A stretch of 64,000 bases of DNA from Cordilura impudica (lineage: Eukaryota > Arthropoda > Insecta > Diptera > Scathophagidae): the NCBI GenBank assembly GCA_963682025.1, contig OY821520.1, positions 237,893,364 to 237,957,363 on the forward strand, read 5' to 3'. A model generated the notes under the pieces. The model was not told the origin of the DNA and did not search any database. It worked only from the letters and a program-made list of their open reading frames with translations. Each line of letters starts with the position of its first letter. Within the stretch, counting starts at the first letter, position 1. Made by a program: the position numbers and the translations under genes. Of the stretch, positions 47,281 through 58,388 are shown piece by piece.

Positions 47281-47695
47281 AAAGCGACATTAATTTAAGT
47301 TCTTATATTTTTATATATACAACTTTATGTTTACTTTTATTTGTTTGTTTTTATTTTTTGACAGCTGACTTGGAATATTCCAATAACAACGTAACCAGTG
47401 TTGTAACTTTTCACATTAAGATACAGACACAGTTTTTACTCACAATTCGAGAAACAGTGGAATTTTTTGTTTCATACTTTTTCGATGTGAGAACTTTTCA
47501 CATAAAATAAGGAACACGGGTACTGTTTGGCCAAAATGGCAAATTTTGATCCCCTCTAACTCAGAGAGATCTGGACCGATCATGTTGAAAAATTGTGTTT
47601 AAACTACTATCCAATAGGACTAATCTTGGTGCAAATTTCATCCCGATCGGAAGACATCGGTTTCAAAAGTTGGTGCACTTGACATGAAACCCCCC

Positions 47696-48673
47696 ATATA
47701 TATGTAGATTTAAAATATATAGAATATATGTTTATATTCAAGTTTTACATTAAAGCATATATTGTTATACTAAATTATTATATTATGCCATATAATTCAA
47801 TAAAGAAAATATCTAAATCTTGTGTATCAGCGAGCATTGGAGTAAAAAATGACTGAAAAAATAAATTTAATTTTTATTTATTTATTCATTCATGAACATA
47901 GGAAAAATTACCATAAATTTTGGTAACTCATAGCGAAGCACGACAGAGCCTACGTGTAACAAATATAATTGCAGATTTTTAACAATTTTTTTGTTCGATC
48001 TGACAAACTTGTTGTTAAAAATATATTAATAATATCAACAAAATCGGTTGTTCGTACCTTTTCAATTAAAAAATTAACGAAAATTGACGAAAGTGGTAGC
48101 TAATATAACAATTGATGAGTCCTAATTTTTTTCTGTGTAGTAGTCCTGATCTATCTAAATCTAAAGAGACACTAAGCTTTGGGAAATAAACATTTTTGTA
48201 TGCTCGATAAAGTGGAATTAATTAACGTTCCCGAAGATACCTAAAGATGCTAAGCAACGTTTATAGATGTTGTGAACTAGACGGTCAGTGTAAGAAATCT
48301 TTTTACTTCGCCACCCTACAATATTAGACTGACATAATTAATGCCCCAATTAATTATACATTTCCATTCATATCTCTTCAACATAATCAACACCTGTTTG
48401 AATGAGTACAAGTTCAAATTAGATGTTTTCAATAAATGTACAAAAAAATCTGATATCATTAAAGTAATTTATTTACGTGTTATTTTTTCAAATAAACACG
48501 AATATTAAACCAAAATTTATATATTATATAGTATAAAAAAATTTTATATAAATATAATGATTCAGTTGATATGTCAGCAAGTGATCCACTAAATTAATTG
48601 TGAAATATATTGTATAATAAAAGGGAACAGAGCAATCAACACTTTTACTAGAAAGTGTTAAACTCATTAGAAA
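47696..48673. other. Upstream region of OBP gene 2
   Basis: No gene seen. Near the start codon, TATAATAAAAGG (about 48612-48623) and ATCAACAC (about 48637) could serve as TATA and start site for the OBP gene at 48674. Confidence 0.4.
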
Positions 48674-51466
48674 ATGAATTGTCTACGAAAACTTGTTATA
48701 CTTTTAAGCATAATTGCCGTGACATATGTGAGTATTAAGTGTTCTGATTAAGATACATCTGGAAGGCTAAAACAATAATCCATAAATATTGTTTTGGAAT
48801 CAGGCTGACGATGATGATATGTCCTTGGATGATGCGATTGATGCCCTTATGGCATTTAGCGAGGATTGTGATCCGAAGCCAGAAAAAGGTAAATACAACA
48901 GTTTCTAGAAAGTCAATGGAATGCAATAATAAACGGTCATGGACTACCGTATAAAGTCCATATGCAGTTCGATGAATACATAGAACAACAACTTTGGGTA
49001 AGACGAATGCTATTCACTGACAACAAAATATTGCCTCAATTTACAACTCGTTATTTTCTGAAAAAAAAAAGAAATTAACTACAAGTAAGAAAATTATAGT
49101 CAGTCTAGGCTGACGACACGATACCCTAACCATGCATTTCGATACAGGATCTCGCATCCAACATTTCAGAGGCAATAACGGTTACAGAAAATGAGGATAA
49201 ACTTAACATTAGTGGTATCTATAATATCAAGAGGCTAGGCGATTTCTTGTGATCGATGTTTTGTTCTACCGTTTTATCCGATTTTAACCAAACGTATATT
49301 ATTCGAAAGGTATTTCTTTTTAGCCGTTTTGCAGTTTTACAGATTTTTTAATTTTTTCCTTTATTTTGAGTAAATTGCATTTAAAGTTGCTACTAACACA
49401 TACATAAAATTATACGTATGCTATGTGTGTTTTATTAAATTTGTTAATGAGTTTGTTATCTTCATTCAAAATAATAATAAACCATAAAGTGTTGGTTTGT
49501 GAATTGGCTAAGTTGAAAAATAGAGCCGCTTAGAAATTGCACTCGAATTTCGAGCGCTGGAATTTGCTAGTTGTTATTAATGTGTGGCAAGCAGATATGT
49601 TAAAGTTTATATCTGATATTATTTTTATATAGGGACCAATTACAAAAATTGACCGATCATAACCATAATTAGTAAAGTCACTTACTTTTCTCGAAAACAT
49701 ATATGAACCAAATTTAAAAAATAAAACTGTCCAATATTTTTGTCTTCTGATAGATTTAAGTGAAGATCGAAAATCGACTAGGACAAAAAAATCGTCCACA
49801 TGCCAATTTTAAAATGGATCTTACAACAATTTCAGTCGGGGTTATTTGTATGGGGGCTGATCTGAAATTTCAATTGCGTTCGTCCGATGGCCGACAAATT
49901 TCATCATATATTTGCGACCTGACAAAGTTTACATGGACACACAGAAAGACGGACAGGCAGACTCGTAGAGAGACCAGATAGATGAATGAACGGACAGGCA
50001 TCGCTGAATTTTGTTTTATAATAAATTAAAAAAAATCAGCTGCTGGCTTATAAAATTATCTAGAAACCCTGCAAGGTACAGAGTGGAATCTAGGTTCATT
50101 TTCGAAAAAAAAAACAAATTAAAATGTAGAGCCTTAGAAAATTCCAAAATTTATTTAATTTTTTTTTTCTTTATTTTTTAAGAAAATTTTTTTAAGAATT
50201 TTTTTTTGGAAAAAAAATTGTTTTTATAGTAACCATACTGTAATATACTTTATTTTAAGAATCGATTTACTTAAAAAAATATATAAATATATATAATATA
50301 AAAAGTACCTTTCCTTAAAAAAACTTTTCTTTAAAAAAATACCCTTTTCTAAAAAAAAATACCTTTTCTTAAAAAAGTACTTCTTCTCAGAAAAAGTACC
50401 TTTTCTTTAAAAGTACAATTTCTTACAGAAGTACCTTTTCTCAAAAAAATACTTTTCTTGACAAGCACTTTTTCTCAAAAAACATATTTTTTCTTAAAAA
50501 AGTACCTTATCCTAAAATACCTTAAAAAATTACCTTTTCTTAAACAAGTAAATTTTCTTAAAACAAATATATTTTGTTAATAAAAGTATTTTTTTGTACC
50601 TAAAGATTGATTAATGTTATAATCGAAGGGTAGAGTGGATTATTGGCATAATGTAAAATCACATTTTGTATTTCTAAAATCTTTAAAAAAAAATTTTTCC
50701 AAATATATTTTTTTTTATATTGGTCTTAAAGCACAGTAAATCAAAAACAAGTGCTCCGGTATATTGAGGAAAATAACAAAAACAATTTAAATTTAATATT
50801 TCCGAAGGTTTTTGAATTTGTTTGTTTATAACATTTCACCGGTTTTCTTGCAAACCTAAGAAAAATACACACTAATGTTCATCAAAATCGATGACATGGC
50901 ACTAAATTCGTAGAATCACTTAATGTAGAATTGATCAGGTGGGAAGTGGTCTTTATTATTGATGTTTATTTTTAACAGTGAACAGATTTCTTTAACATAA
51001 TTGTTTACTTTTTTTCTTGTCTTCTTGATAGAACACGCCAAAGAAGTAATACTACACACAGAAGACGCGAAAAAAGAATCCAAATGTTTAATGCATTGCT
51101 TAATGGATAAATTTGATTTGGTAATGCTTCAATGTGGTTTAAAAAATCTCTTATCCAAAATAATCTTCTTTATATTTTGAAGATATCTGACGGCCAAACT
51201 AAAATGAATAAGGACAATACTCTTGACGCAATGGGCATGATATGTCCAGACAAAAAAGAAAACCTCGGTGATAAAATCGATGAATGTAATGCAGCAAATG
51301 ACGCTATTACCGACAAGTGAGTCTGAAATGTAACAAATTTTTCAATAACTAATCACGTGTTTTTAATTTTATTATATATCTTAGATGTGAAAATGCTCAT
51401 GCCCACGCCATGTGTTGCTATAATAAGCTTGAAGAGCTTGGTTGTAAAATGCCTAAATTTAAATAA
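48674..51466 (+). CDS. Odorant-binding protein with extra cysteines, five exons
   Basis: Exons 48674-48727, 48804-48888, 51032-51120, 51183-51316 and 51385-51466 join in frame to 147 residues; donors GTGAGT, GTAAAT, GTAATG, GTGAGT. Residues 1-18 are a signal peptide (MNCLRKLVILLSIIAVTY). The OBP cysteines are C40, C65, C69, C111, C122 and C131 (C2-x3-C3, C3-x41-C4, C4-x10-C5, C5-x8-C6). Three further cysteines, C97, C132 and C141, are present, the last two giving a CC pair and a GC near the C-terminus, so additional disulphides are possible. The mature N-terminus is very acidic (ADDDDMSLDDA). The 2.1-kb second intron has been colonised by repeats. AATAAA at 51626. Secreted ligand carrier by family; ortholog not assigned. 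Confidence 0.85.
49081..50040. repeat. Dispersed mirrored-arm repeat inside OBP 2 intron
   Basis: Begins ACAAGTAAGAAAATTATAG at 49081, the same end as 32688. Contains the arm phrases GATTTAAGTGAAGATCGAAA and a GACGGACAGGCAGACTCG tract. The right end is not clear. Confidence 0.6.
50280..50600. repeat. AAGTACC minisatellite, locus in OBP 2 intron
   Basis: About 17 degenerate units of the TTTTCTTAAAAAAGTACC family, the same as at 12195-13100. Confidence 0.8.
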
Positions 51467-51639
51467 GATTAACTCCGAACCCAGTTAACCTAATAACGAC
51501 TAGTAATACTTTACCGGATGTATATTTACTTTTTCCATTATTTATTTTATTATTTAAGCAGCATTATATCATACGGTACCTTAATGTGGTTTCTACTTCG
51601 TAATTATAATTTTTTTTTTTTGCAAAATAAATGTACATG

Positions 51640-52522
51640 AATATGGTGTGGTTTAACTGATAAAAAACTTTATATTACAATATCATTTAACTCCACTACA
51701 ATGGCTTACTAGAAGTGATTTTCTTGTTGTTTGAAACTAAGAAAATATACTTAATGTCGACCCAGAATCCCTTACTGAGGTAAATAAACCAAAATCGGTC
51801 AAGGAAAATCGTTACAGAAATTGTTAAAAATAGGTGCAGGTTCAAACCTTAATTCCTCTTAAATTTGGTTTATGTGTGTGGTTGATTCATCCCCTTATTC
51901 ACAATTCTTAATAAAAAGCTCATTACCGGAGAGCGGAACTTCATGCAAATGCATGTTTTTGTCGTTAGTCTAAGCATAGTGTAAACAAAATATATTTACG
52001 AATCAAAGAATTTACGTTAAAAGGGCATCGATTCGTTAGTGCATATTTTGCTGAAAATTAATATTTTTGCATATTTTCCTATAAATGCATATTTTTGTGT
52101 CATATTTAGCATTATTTTGTGTAAAATTCAAGTTTTGCGATATCTTTTTCTATTATTTTATTTAAAGGTATTTTTTGCGTTTTTACATAGTTGCATATTT
52201 TTTTAGAACGCTTAAAACTACGTTATCGTCTCTTATAATTTAATTTTCTACATGGTTGTAGTAATAGTACCAATGTAGGAAAGTGCCTAACTATTTTAAT
52301 CATTTTTACATTTTATATCAACCATCATAAAATTGGAATAAATATATTCCGATTTACAACAACTGTGAAGAACAACAGATACGAAAAGAAATATTTTTTG
52401 ACGTTTGTTTGTCGCTTTTTTATAAAAACCAAAATAAAGTCAAAAATAACGATCACATAATTTATCCAGTGTTTTTCCATTCCAAACTAAATTTTATATT
52501 GTTTATTAAATCATACAATATA
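51640..52522. other. Intergenic with GCATATTTTT repeats
   Basis: Between 52040 and 52210 the phrase TGCATATTTTT or near variants occurs five or six times. No gene or paired repeat end found. Confidence 0.4.
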
Positions 52523-53824
52523 AAGGGTCCGCCAAATAACTTTTCTTTTTTTGAAAATGCTACAAAAAAAAACTACTGAATATTATCTCAAATTTCTTTT
52601 TTTATTTTGAAGTACAATCCTTCCGGTTAATAATGGAAAATAATTTCATTCAGATGGATGCCTCGGCTGGCCATGCAGTAGCCTACACGATCGGTCCAAT
52701 TTTTAAGCACATTATCGATTGTGTGCAGCTGTATTTCACCAATGGCTTCACGAATATTGTCCCTTAAAGCGTCAATTGTCTCTGGCTTGTTGGCGTAACA
52801 CTTATCTTTGAGGGCACCCCACAAGTAATAGTCCAACGGTGTCAAATCGCAGCGCCGAGGTGGCCAAACGACATCAGCTCTGCGGCTGATAATGCGATCT
52901 TTAAAAACAGGGCGCAAAACATCGAGTGTAGCTTCGGCTGTGTGGCACGTAGCGCCGTCCTGTTGAAACCAAATGTTGCCAATATCCTCCTCTTCAATTT
53001 TTGTGAACAAAAATTCGTTCAACATGGCCCGATAACGATCGTCATTGACTGTAACGGCCACTCCTTGCTCATTTTCGAAGAAAAATTGCCCAATTATGCC
53101 TCTGGACCAAAATCCGCACCAAACAGTGATCGTTTTGGGTGTATCGGCTTTCAATGTATGCGTGCGGGTATTCTGTGCCCCAAATGCGACAATTTTTCTT
53201 GTTTACATACCCGCGAAGATCAAAATGAGCTTCATCTAAAAAGATGATTTTTTTTTGGCAAAATCGGCGTCTTCTGTAAGTCGATCGCAGGCCCACTTAG
53301 CGAAGCGAAAACGCATTGGATGGTCAGTTGGCTTCAACTCCTGAACCAATTGGACTTTGCTGGCGTCATACCAAGGTCTTTATGCAAAATTCGTCTCAAT
53401 GATGCCTCCGAAAGTTCAATTCTTGAGAATGACGGTGAATTGATGTTGATGGCGCTTCGCGCATACTTTATGCCACAGCAGCAATATTCTCGGGTGTGCG
53501 CACTGTTTTTAGCTTTTCACGCTTTGGTTTATCGATGAGGATGCCAGTTTCTTTCACTTTTTTTACAAGATAACGAACATACGGAGCTGACGATGCTTCT
53601 CTTCTTCCAAAATCCGTACGCAATTTTCGCACACATTCTGCAACATTACCATGATTTTCAAAGTAATGTCGCAATATTTCCTAGCACTGTTCAAGCGTAT
53701 ACACAACCATATTCGTTTAGCGGAAGGATAAAACTAATTATCTGTCAAATCAGACATGAGCTAAGTGTAACCATTCACGAAATAAGCACTAGTTGAAAAA
53801 AAAAACGTTAGATGGCGGACCCTT
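52523..53824 (-). mobile_element. DD41D (rosa-like) mariner, full length
   Basis: Ends AAGGGTCCGCCAAATAACTT and, inverted, AAGGGTCCGCCATCTAACGT, flanked by TA (52521-52522 and 53825-53826). Length 1302 bp, as expected for this group. Confidence 0.9.
52627..53710 (-). pseudogene. DD41D mariner transposase, broken but nearly complete
   Basis: Starts MVVYTLEQC then TAG, continues EILRHYFENHGNVAEC and the helix-turn-helix part, TAA near 53468 after NIAAVA, then first-Asp block IIFLDEAHFDLRGYVNKKNC (about 53200-53260), a frame change near 53120, VWCGFWSRGIIGQFFF, second-Asp block WFQQDGATCHTAEATLD and PPRRCDLTPLDYYLWG. Between the D of QDG and the D of PLDYY there are 41 residues. All three acidic residues remain; two stops and one or two frameshifts inactivate it. 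Confidence 0.9.
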
Positions 53825-53908
53825 TACAACTAAGTATTAGCATTGTTTACGTGTTTACTATTTATTGTAAGTATTATGTTGGTACTGAAATATGTAGATA
53901 TATTTTTA

Positions 53909-55445
53909 TACCCTCCACTCCAGTGTGCAGAGGGTATATATAAGTTTGTCATTCCGTTTGTAATAATTAGAAAAAAAATTTTTGACCCCATAAAATATAT
54001 GTATATTCCGTCTGTCCGTCTGTGGAAATCACGATGACGGCATCAATCGGGCAGCTAGGGTACTCGTTGACATAAAAAATGATTCACTAACATCCTGAGA
54101 AATTTGCTGTTTAAAATCGTCCAAATCGGTCGATTAGGGCCCGAGATTTGAATGAAGAACTAATAGGACAGCTAGGGTGATCATTTTTAGTGAGAATGAT
54201 TCACGAAATTCATGGGAAGATTTCTATTTCAAAAATCATTAAAATCGGTGGAGCAGGTCCAGGGAAATCTCTGAAAAATTAAAAAAAAATGAAAAACATG
54301 ATGTTTCTATATTGTTCTTGTTGTTATTCTAAATGTTGCATTGTTGTCATAGCTGGACTTGTTGTTTTTGTGGTCGTTGTGGTAATAATATAATAAAAAC
54401 AAACCCTTTGTACTTTTTTTATCAACTCTGGTAGAAAAATTTAAAAGTTTCCCCTTTTTTGCACAACTAAAAAAATTTATTAGATCATTTCTGTCATTGC
54501 CACGAGCCTGCCTGCAAAATTTCAGATCGATTGGGTCACGGGAAAGTGGTTAAAGTCGATCCAAAATTTTTTCGACAAGCAGACACTACGAGTTAATATA
54601 AAGGGGGTAAAAATTCACCAACATCTAAAGCAAATAATGCTAAAATACCTAGTTGTTAATAAAAAAAAAACAATTGGGCAATTCACAATGGGTAATGTAT
54701 CGTTGTATCTGTTGTATCGTGTATCACTTTACAATAGTGTAAAATTGTTGTTGGTAATTTTCACTGAAAAATCTGATACACGATCCAACTTCATTTGCTA
54801 TATTTACTAAATGTTGTATATTGTATCATAACATATCAGTTCCAAGTGAATGCCAGTTTTTATGAAAAAGAAAAAACAAATACATAGAATTTTATCAGCA
54901 TAAATAATTGTAAAATAAAATATGGCAATAATGCAAATAACGCAAATACATCGATAAGTTTATTTATAAAAAAATTAATGTTTATATTTTTAGTATGTAT
55001 TTTCTCTTTCAGTACCAACCAAAACATTAAACATTTTTTTTTTTTTTTCATTATAAATTAAAAAGCAAGTGGTACGTAACTAAAACTCCAGGGTATATCT
55101 CACGACCAAAAAGCAAACACTGACAAGTGTTTTCTCTTATACAAAATAGCAGAAGCGACGAAGCCATCTTTCCTCGTTGGATCGAAAATTACAAGAGAAA
55201 ACGTTTTACAATATGAAAATACAACTGAGTGTTCACAACATATGATTGTATTGTTTATTTCAATACAACATACAATATACAACACCTGTTGTGAATTGCC
55301 CAAATGTAAATATAGCAAAAAAAATTTATGTATTAATTTATTTAAAGAGAAAAACACAAAAATAACGTTTGATGTTGTATTTTTTGTGTGTAATATTTAC
55401 ATATACATACATACACATATTAAATAACACAAATAATATACATAT

Positions 55446-55483
<38 letters not shown>

Positions 55484-57672
55484 TATTCATAGTAACTGCA
55501 TGTTAGAAATAAATCGGTATATTATTTTATTTACATAAAATTCTGCAATATTTTGTTGTGGGGAAAATACATTTCTTTTGCATTAACAGAGTGTCACTTC
55601 ATTTTGCTCAGCGTGACTATGCCACAGTAGATGGCGCCACAATTTTCGTTTGTTCTAATCAGCTTTGCAATAGTTATTTCTATTTTAACATGAATGTCAA
55701 TATTTTCAAATAGATATTATACAGAACAATGTTAAGAGTATACACGGGCTGGTCTTTTATTTCATACGTTTTTTCATTATTCTTTTACAAATATGAACAT
55801 AAGTTTGGCAGGTTAACTTTTTGTTGTCTTTACAAAATAGAGTTACCGAGTTCATCAATGAGTTTTTTGCTTTCAAAACAGTTCTACATAGTTATATAGA
55901 ACTATTATTCTGCTTTACCTACAAAATATCTGATTGCGATTACATCTAATTTTTAAAAATTGTTTATAATTACTAAAGCATTATTATTCACCTAAATACA
56001 AAATTGCACTTTTTAAATTTTCCATTCAAATTTAAGAAAATATCAATTCTTATAAAAACTGCAATTAAAATTTCCAATTATAAATTAGAAAATATTAATT
56101 GAATTTCAGAAAATCATATCAAAACGTCGGATATAATAATTTTAAATTTAGAAGACATCAATTGCATCTTTAATATATAAATTTTATTCGTTAAACACAA
56201 ATTGAAATTCCAAAAAAAAAACACCAAATATGTTTACATTTAAAAACGTTTACATTTAAAAAAAAAATATTGCCATTCAGAAGATATTAATAACTTTTCA
56301 ATACCGCGATTCAGTAACTTCTTTTAACGATAGTCGAATTGTTAAAAAAAGAAAATTATCAGTAAAATTTTTAAACGATATTCGTTATTGTTAAAGTCAG
56401 CTGTTGTTGTTATCTAAACGACAAACATTTTTGTGTTGTTTATTCAATCGATAAAAACTTAAATTTTTAGGTTGAAATGTCGTCATACATAAATAAAAAT
56501 CATAAAATAGTGAAAATATTTTGCTTTTATTAAAAAACTTTTATATATAAATAAAAAAATTATATAGCATATTCAATTCATTATTTCATTTTCAAATAAA
56601 TAAACAGAAATATTAGTAAAAAAAATAAAGATATTAAACATAAACATAAAATCATCCTGTCAAACACGAAGTAATTTGTTTTTTTTTCTATTCTTTGTGT
56701 TTTTCGCTTATTTTGACAGAGGTGCCACTAGTTTACAATTTAAATAAATAGAAAAACAGATTTGTCGACTGTCGTTAAGATGTATGTACTTAGTGAATCA
56801 CTTAATCCTTAGTGCAAACAACAATAGCTGTCGATATATTTTGCGATTGTCAGATCGTTGAATTTGAAATTTACAAATCGCACTACAGAAAATAATAATT
56901 TAAATTCAATGAATTTAAGAAAACCTCAATTGATATTTAAGAATTGCTTACATAAAAATAGTTACATAAGTAAACGTAATTTGATGAGAATGTTATTTTT
57001 TATATATAAATTTTCACAATTTTTTTTGGATGAAAATTTGAAGTTTTCAGAAAATAAAGATAACATTAAATTATTTTATTTAAAATGTTTGGGACTTTTG
57101 GTTTTTTGCGTTTGGCATCCCTAATTTGATTATTTATTATTATAAATTTATTCTCTATGTTTTCAAAATATGGCAATATTTAAAAAAAAAGTTGAGAGAG
57201 CCTTTTTCGGTTATTATTTTCTTACTCCATCCGACCTATATGGCCACAATGAAGAAATATTTGGCCAGTTAAAAGAAAATATACAGCCATCTCCAATTAG
57301 CACGAGTTAATGCATATAGCCACTCTACACAACCATTACCTTTGCAATGGAGGTTAGGGCGAGCTATTTAATTAGCAAAAACTAAATTAAACGAGAAGTT
57401 ATGTCATATAACCGGAAACGCATGCATATAGGTATATAACCCAAATGCATGCCGATCAGCAACTACGATGACCAAAAAGCAAACACCGAAATAAATCCGA
57501 AATAATAGAAAAGGCGAAAACCAACCCAAAGAATTTTCTTAAATAATTTGATAATAAGTTTAACAAATTGTTTACTTTTTCCAATATTTTGTTTACATTT
57601 ATTATCAATACTCAAACCGAGGTGGAGGGTATTAAAGATTCGGCACAGCCGAATTTAACACTCTTACTTGTT
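53909..57672. mobile_element. Helentron/Helitron-like repeat, copy B
   Basis: Starts TTTTTATACCCTCCACTCC and ends with the same hairpin (57638-57654) and TTAACACTCTTACTTG tail as copy A. 55319-57672 is almost the same as 22237-24542, with small indels such as extra GTAT repeats at 55460-55485. The first ~1.4 kb differs from copy A and contains an unrelated TIR element (54674-55303). Confidence 0.6.
54674..55303. mobile_element. Small TIR element (~630 bp)
   Basis: Left end TTGGGCAATTCACAA; right end its exact inverse TTGTGAATTGCCCAA. Inside the left end, TGTATCGTTGTATCTGTTGT repeats, partly mirrored near 55250-55285. No transposase; no clear target duplication. Superfamily unknown. Confidence 0.7.
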
Positions 57673-57935
57673 TTTTAGTAACTTTTCTTACAATAAGTAC
57701 ATGCTCTTAAAAAATTTGTTTTCTTAGAAAAGTGCCTTTTCTTAAAAAAGTAACTTTTCTTAAGAAGTACCATTTTTTAAAAAGTACCGTTGCTTAAAAA
57801 ATTCCCATTTCTTAAAAAATAACTTCTGTAAAAAGTACCTTTTATTTATTAAATACCTCTTCTTTACAAAGTACCTTTTCTCAAAAAAGTAACTTTTCTT
57901 AAGAAGAATATTTTTTAAAAAGTACATTTGCTTAG
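57660..57935. repeat. AAGTACC minisatellite, locus 5
   Basis: About 15 degenerate units of the same family as 12195-13100, starting immediately after the Helentron-like 3' tail. Confidence 0.8.
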
Positions 57936-58388
57936 CCCCCACATAATAACCACATCCAATATGAGGTGTTAACTATTTTCCAGCAACAAATAAATGACAT
58001 TCTCACTCTTAAAGTCTGAGCTATATAAGATCTTTTCTCGAAACCCATGCTATATCGTCTATTCGATCTAAACCGATTACAATTTTAAATTATTTCAATG
58101 AAATATTTTTATGCCGACTTTTTATTGGTCTAACAATTTACAATTTATAGGTGTAAGTAATTAGGGAAAATATATACATTTTACTCAGTAAGTATTAACT
58201 AACGACTAATTTAATAATTTATAATTTATCAATTTAAGTGTTATCGATGAGTGTTTATGTATCTAGAATTATTAATTTTAAAATGGCAAATTTTGTATTA
58301 ACAACATAATTTTATATAAGCTACAGCCAATTATAAGAAAAACAAAGAATTAAATATGAAAAAGTTTTTACAGGCCACATTTTTCATT
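57936..58388. other. Spacer 3' of OBP gene 3
   Basis: AT-rich, no gene seen. It holds the 3' side of the minus-strand OBP, where TTTATT-type inverse polyadenylation signals are possible but not distinctive. Confidence 0.35.

Larger units (their letters stand above)
43448..47522. mobile_element. Harbinger-like unit with Myb gene and captured host gene piece
   Basis: The host transposon reads ...AACACCTG|TTTGGCC in copy 1; here CTG is present on both sides (43445-43447 and 47523-47525), so the 4075-bp unit inserted with a 3-bp duplication. Its ends are related: TAGCTATGTTCTGTAACT on the left and TACCCGTGTTCCTTATTT inverted on the right, followed on both by CTCACATCG(G/A)AAA and further on by ATGAAACAAAAA and TGTTTCTCG. 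A 3-bp duplication plus a Myb/SANT-like gene suits PIF/Harbinger. No transposase is present; instead there is a minus-strand fragment like ASCC2. The class assignment is inference. Confidence 0.6.
42366..47695. mobile_element. Second, deleted copy of the 2.7-6.6 kb transposon
   Basis: 42366-43020 matches about 4234-4850, then jumps to the right arm (6066 onward; here 43034-43447), so roughly 1.2 kb of the gene and the inner part of the arm are gone. The arm resumes at 47523 and ends in the terminal CATGAAACCCCCC at 47695. Between 43448 and 47522 lies a separate 4.1-kb insertion. The left arm and C-terminal third of the gene are absent. Confidence 0.85.

Noticed and set aside
48735..48926. 63-codon minus-strand frame
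   Set aside because: Opposite-strand shadow of OBP exon 2 and its introns.
55100..55357. 85-codon minus-strand frame
   Set aside because: It crosses the boundary of the small TIR element and the Helentron-like repeat; no domain visible.
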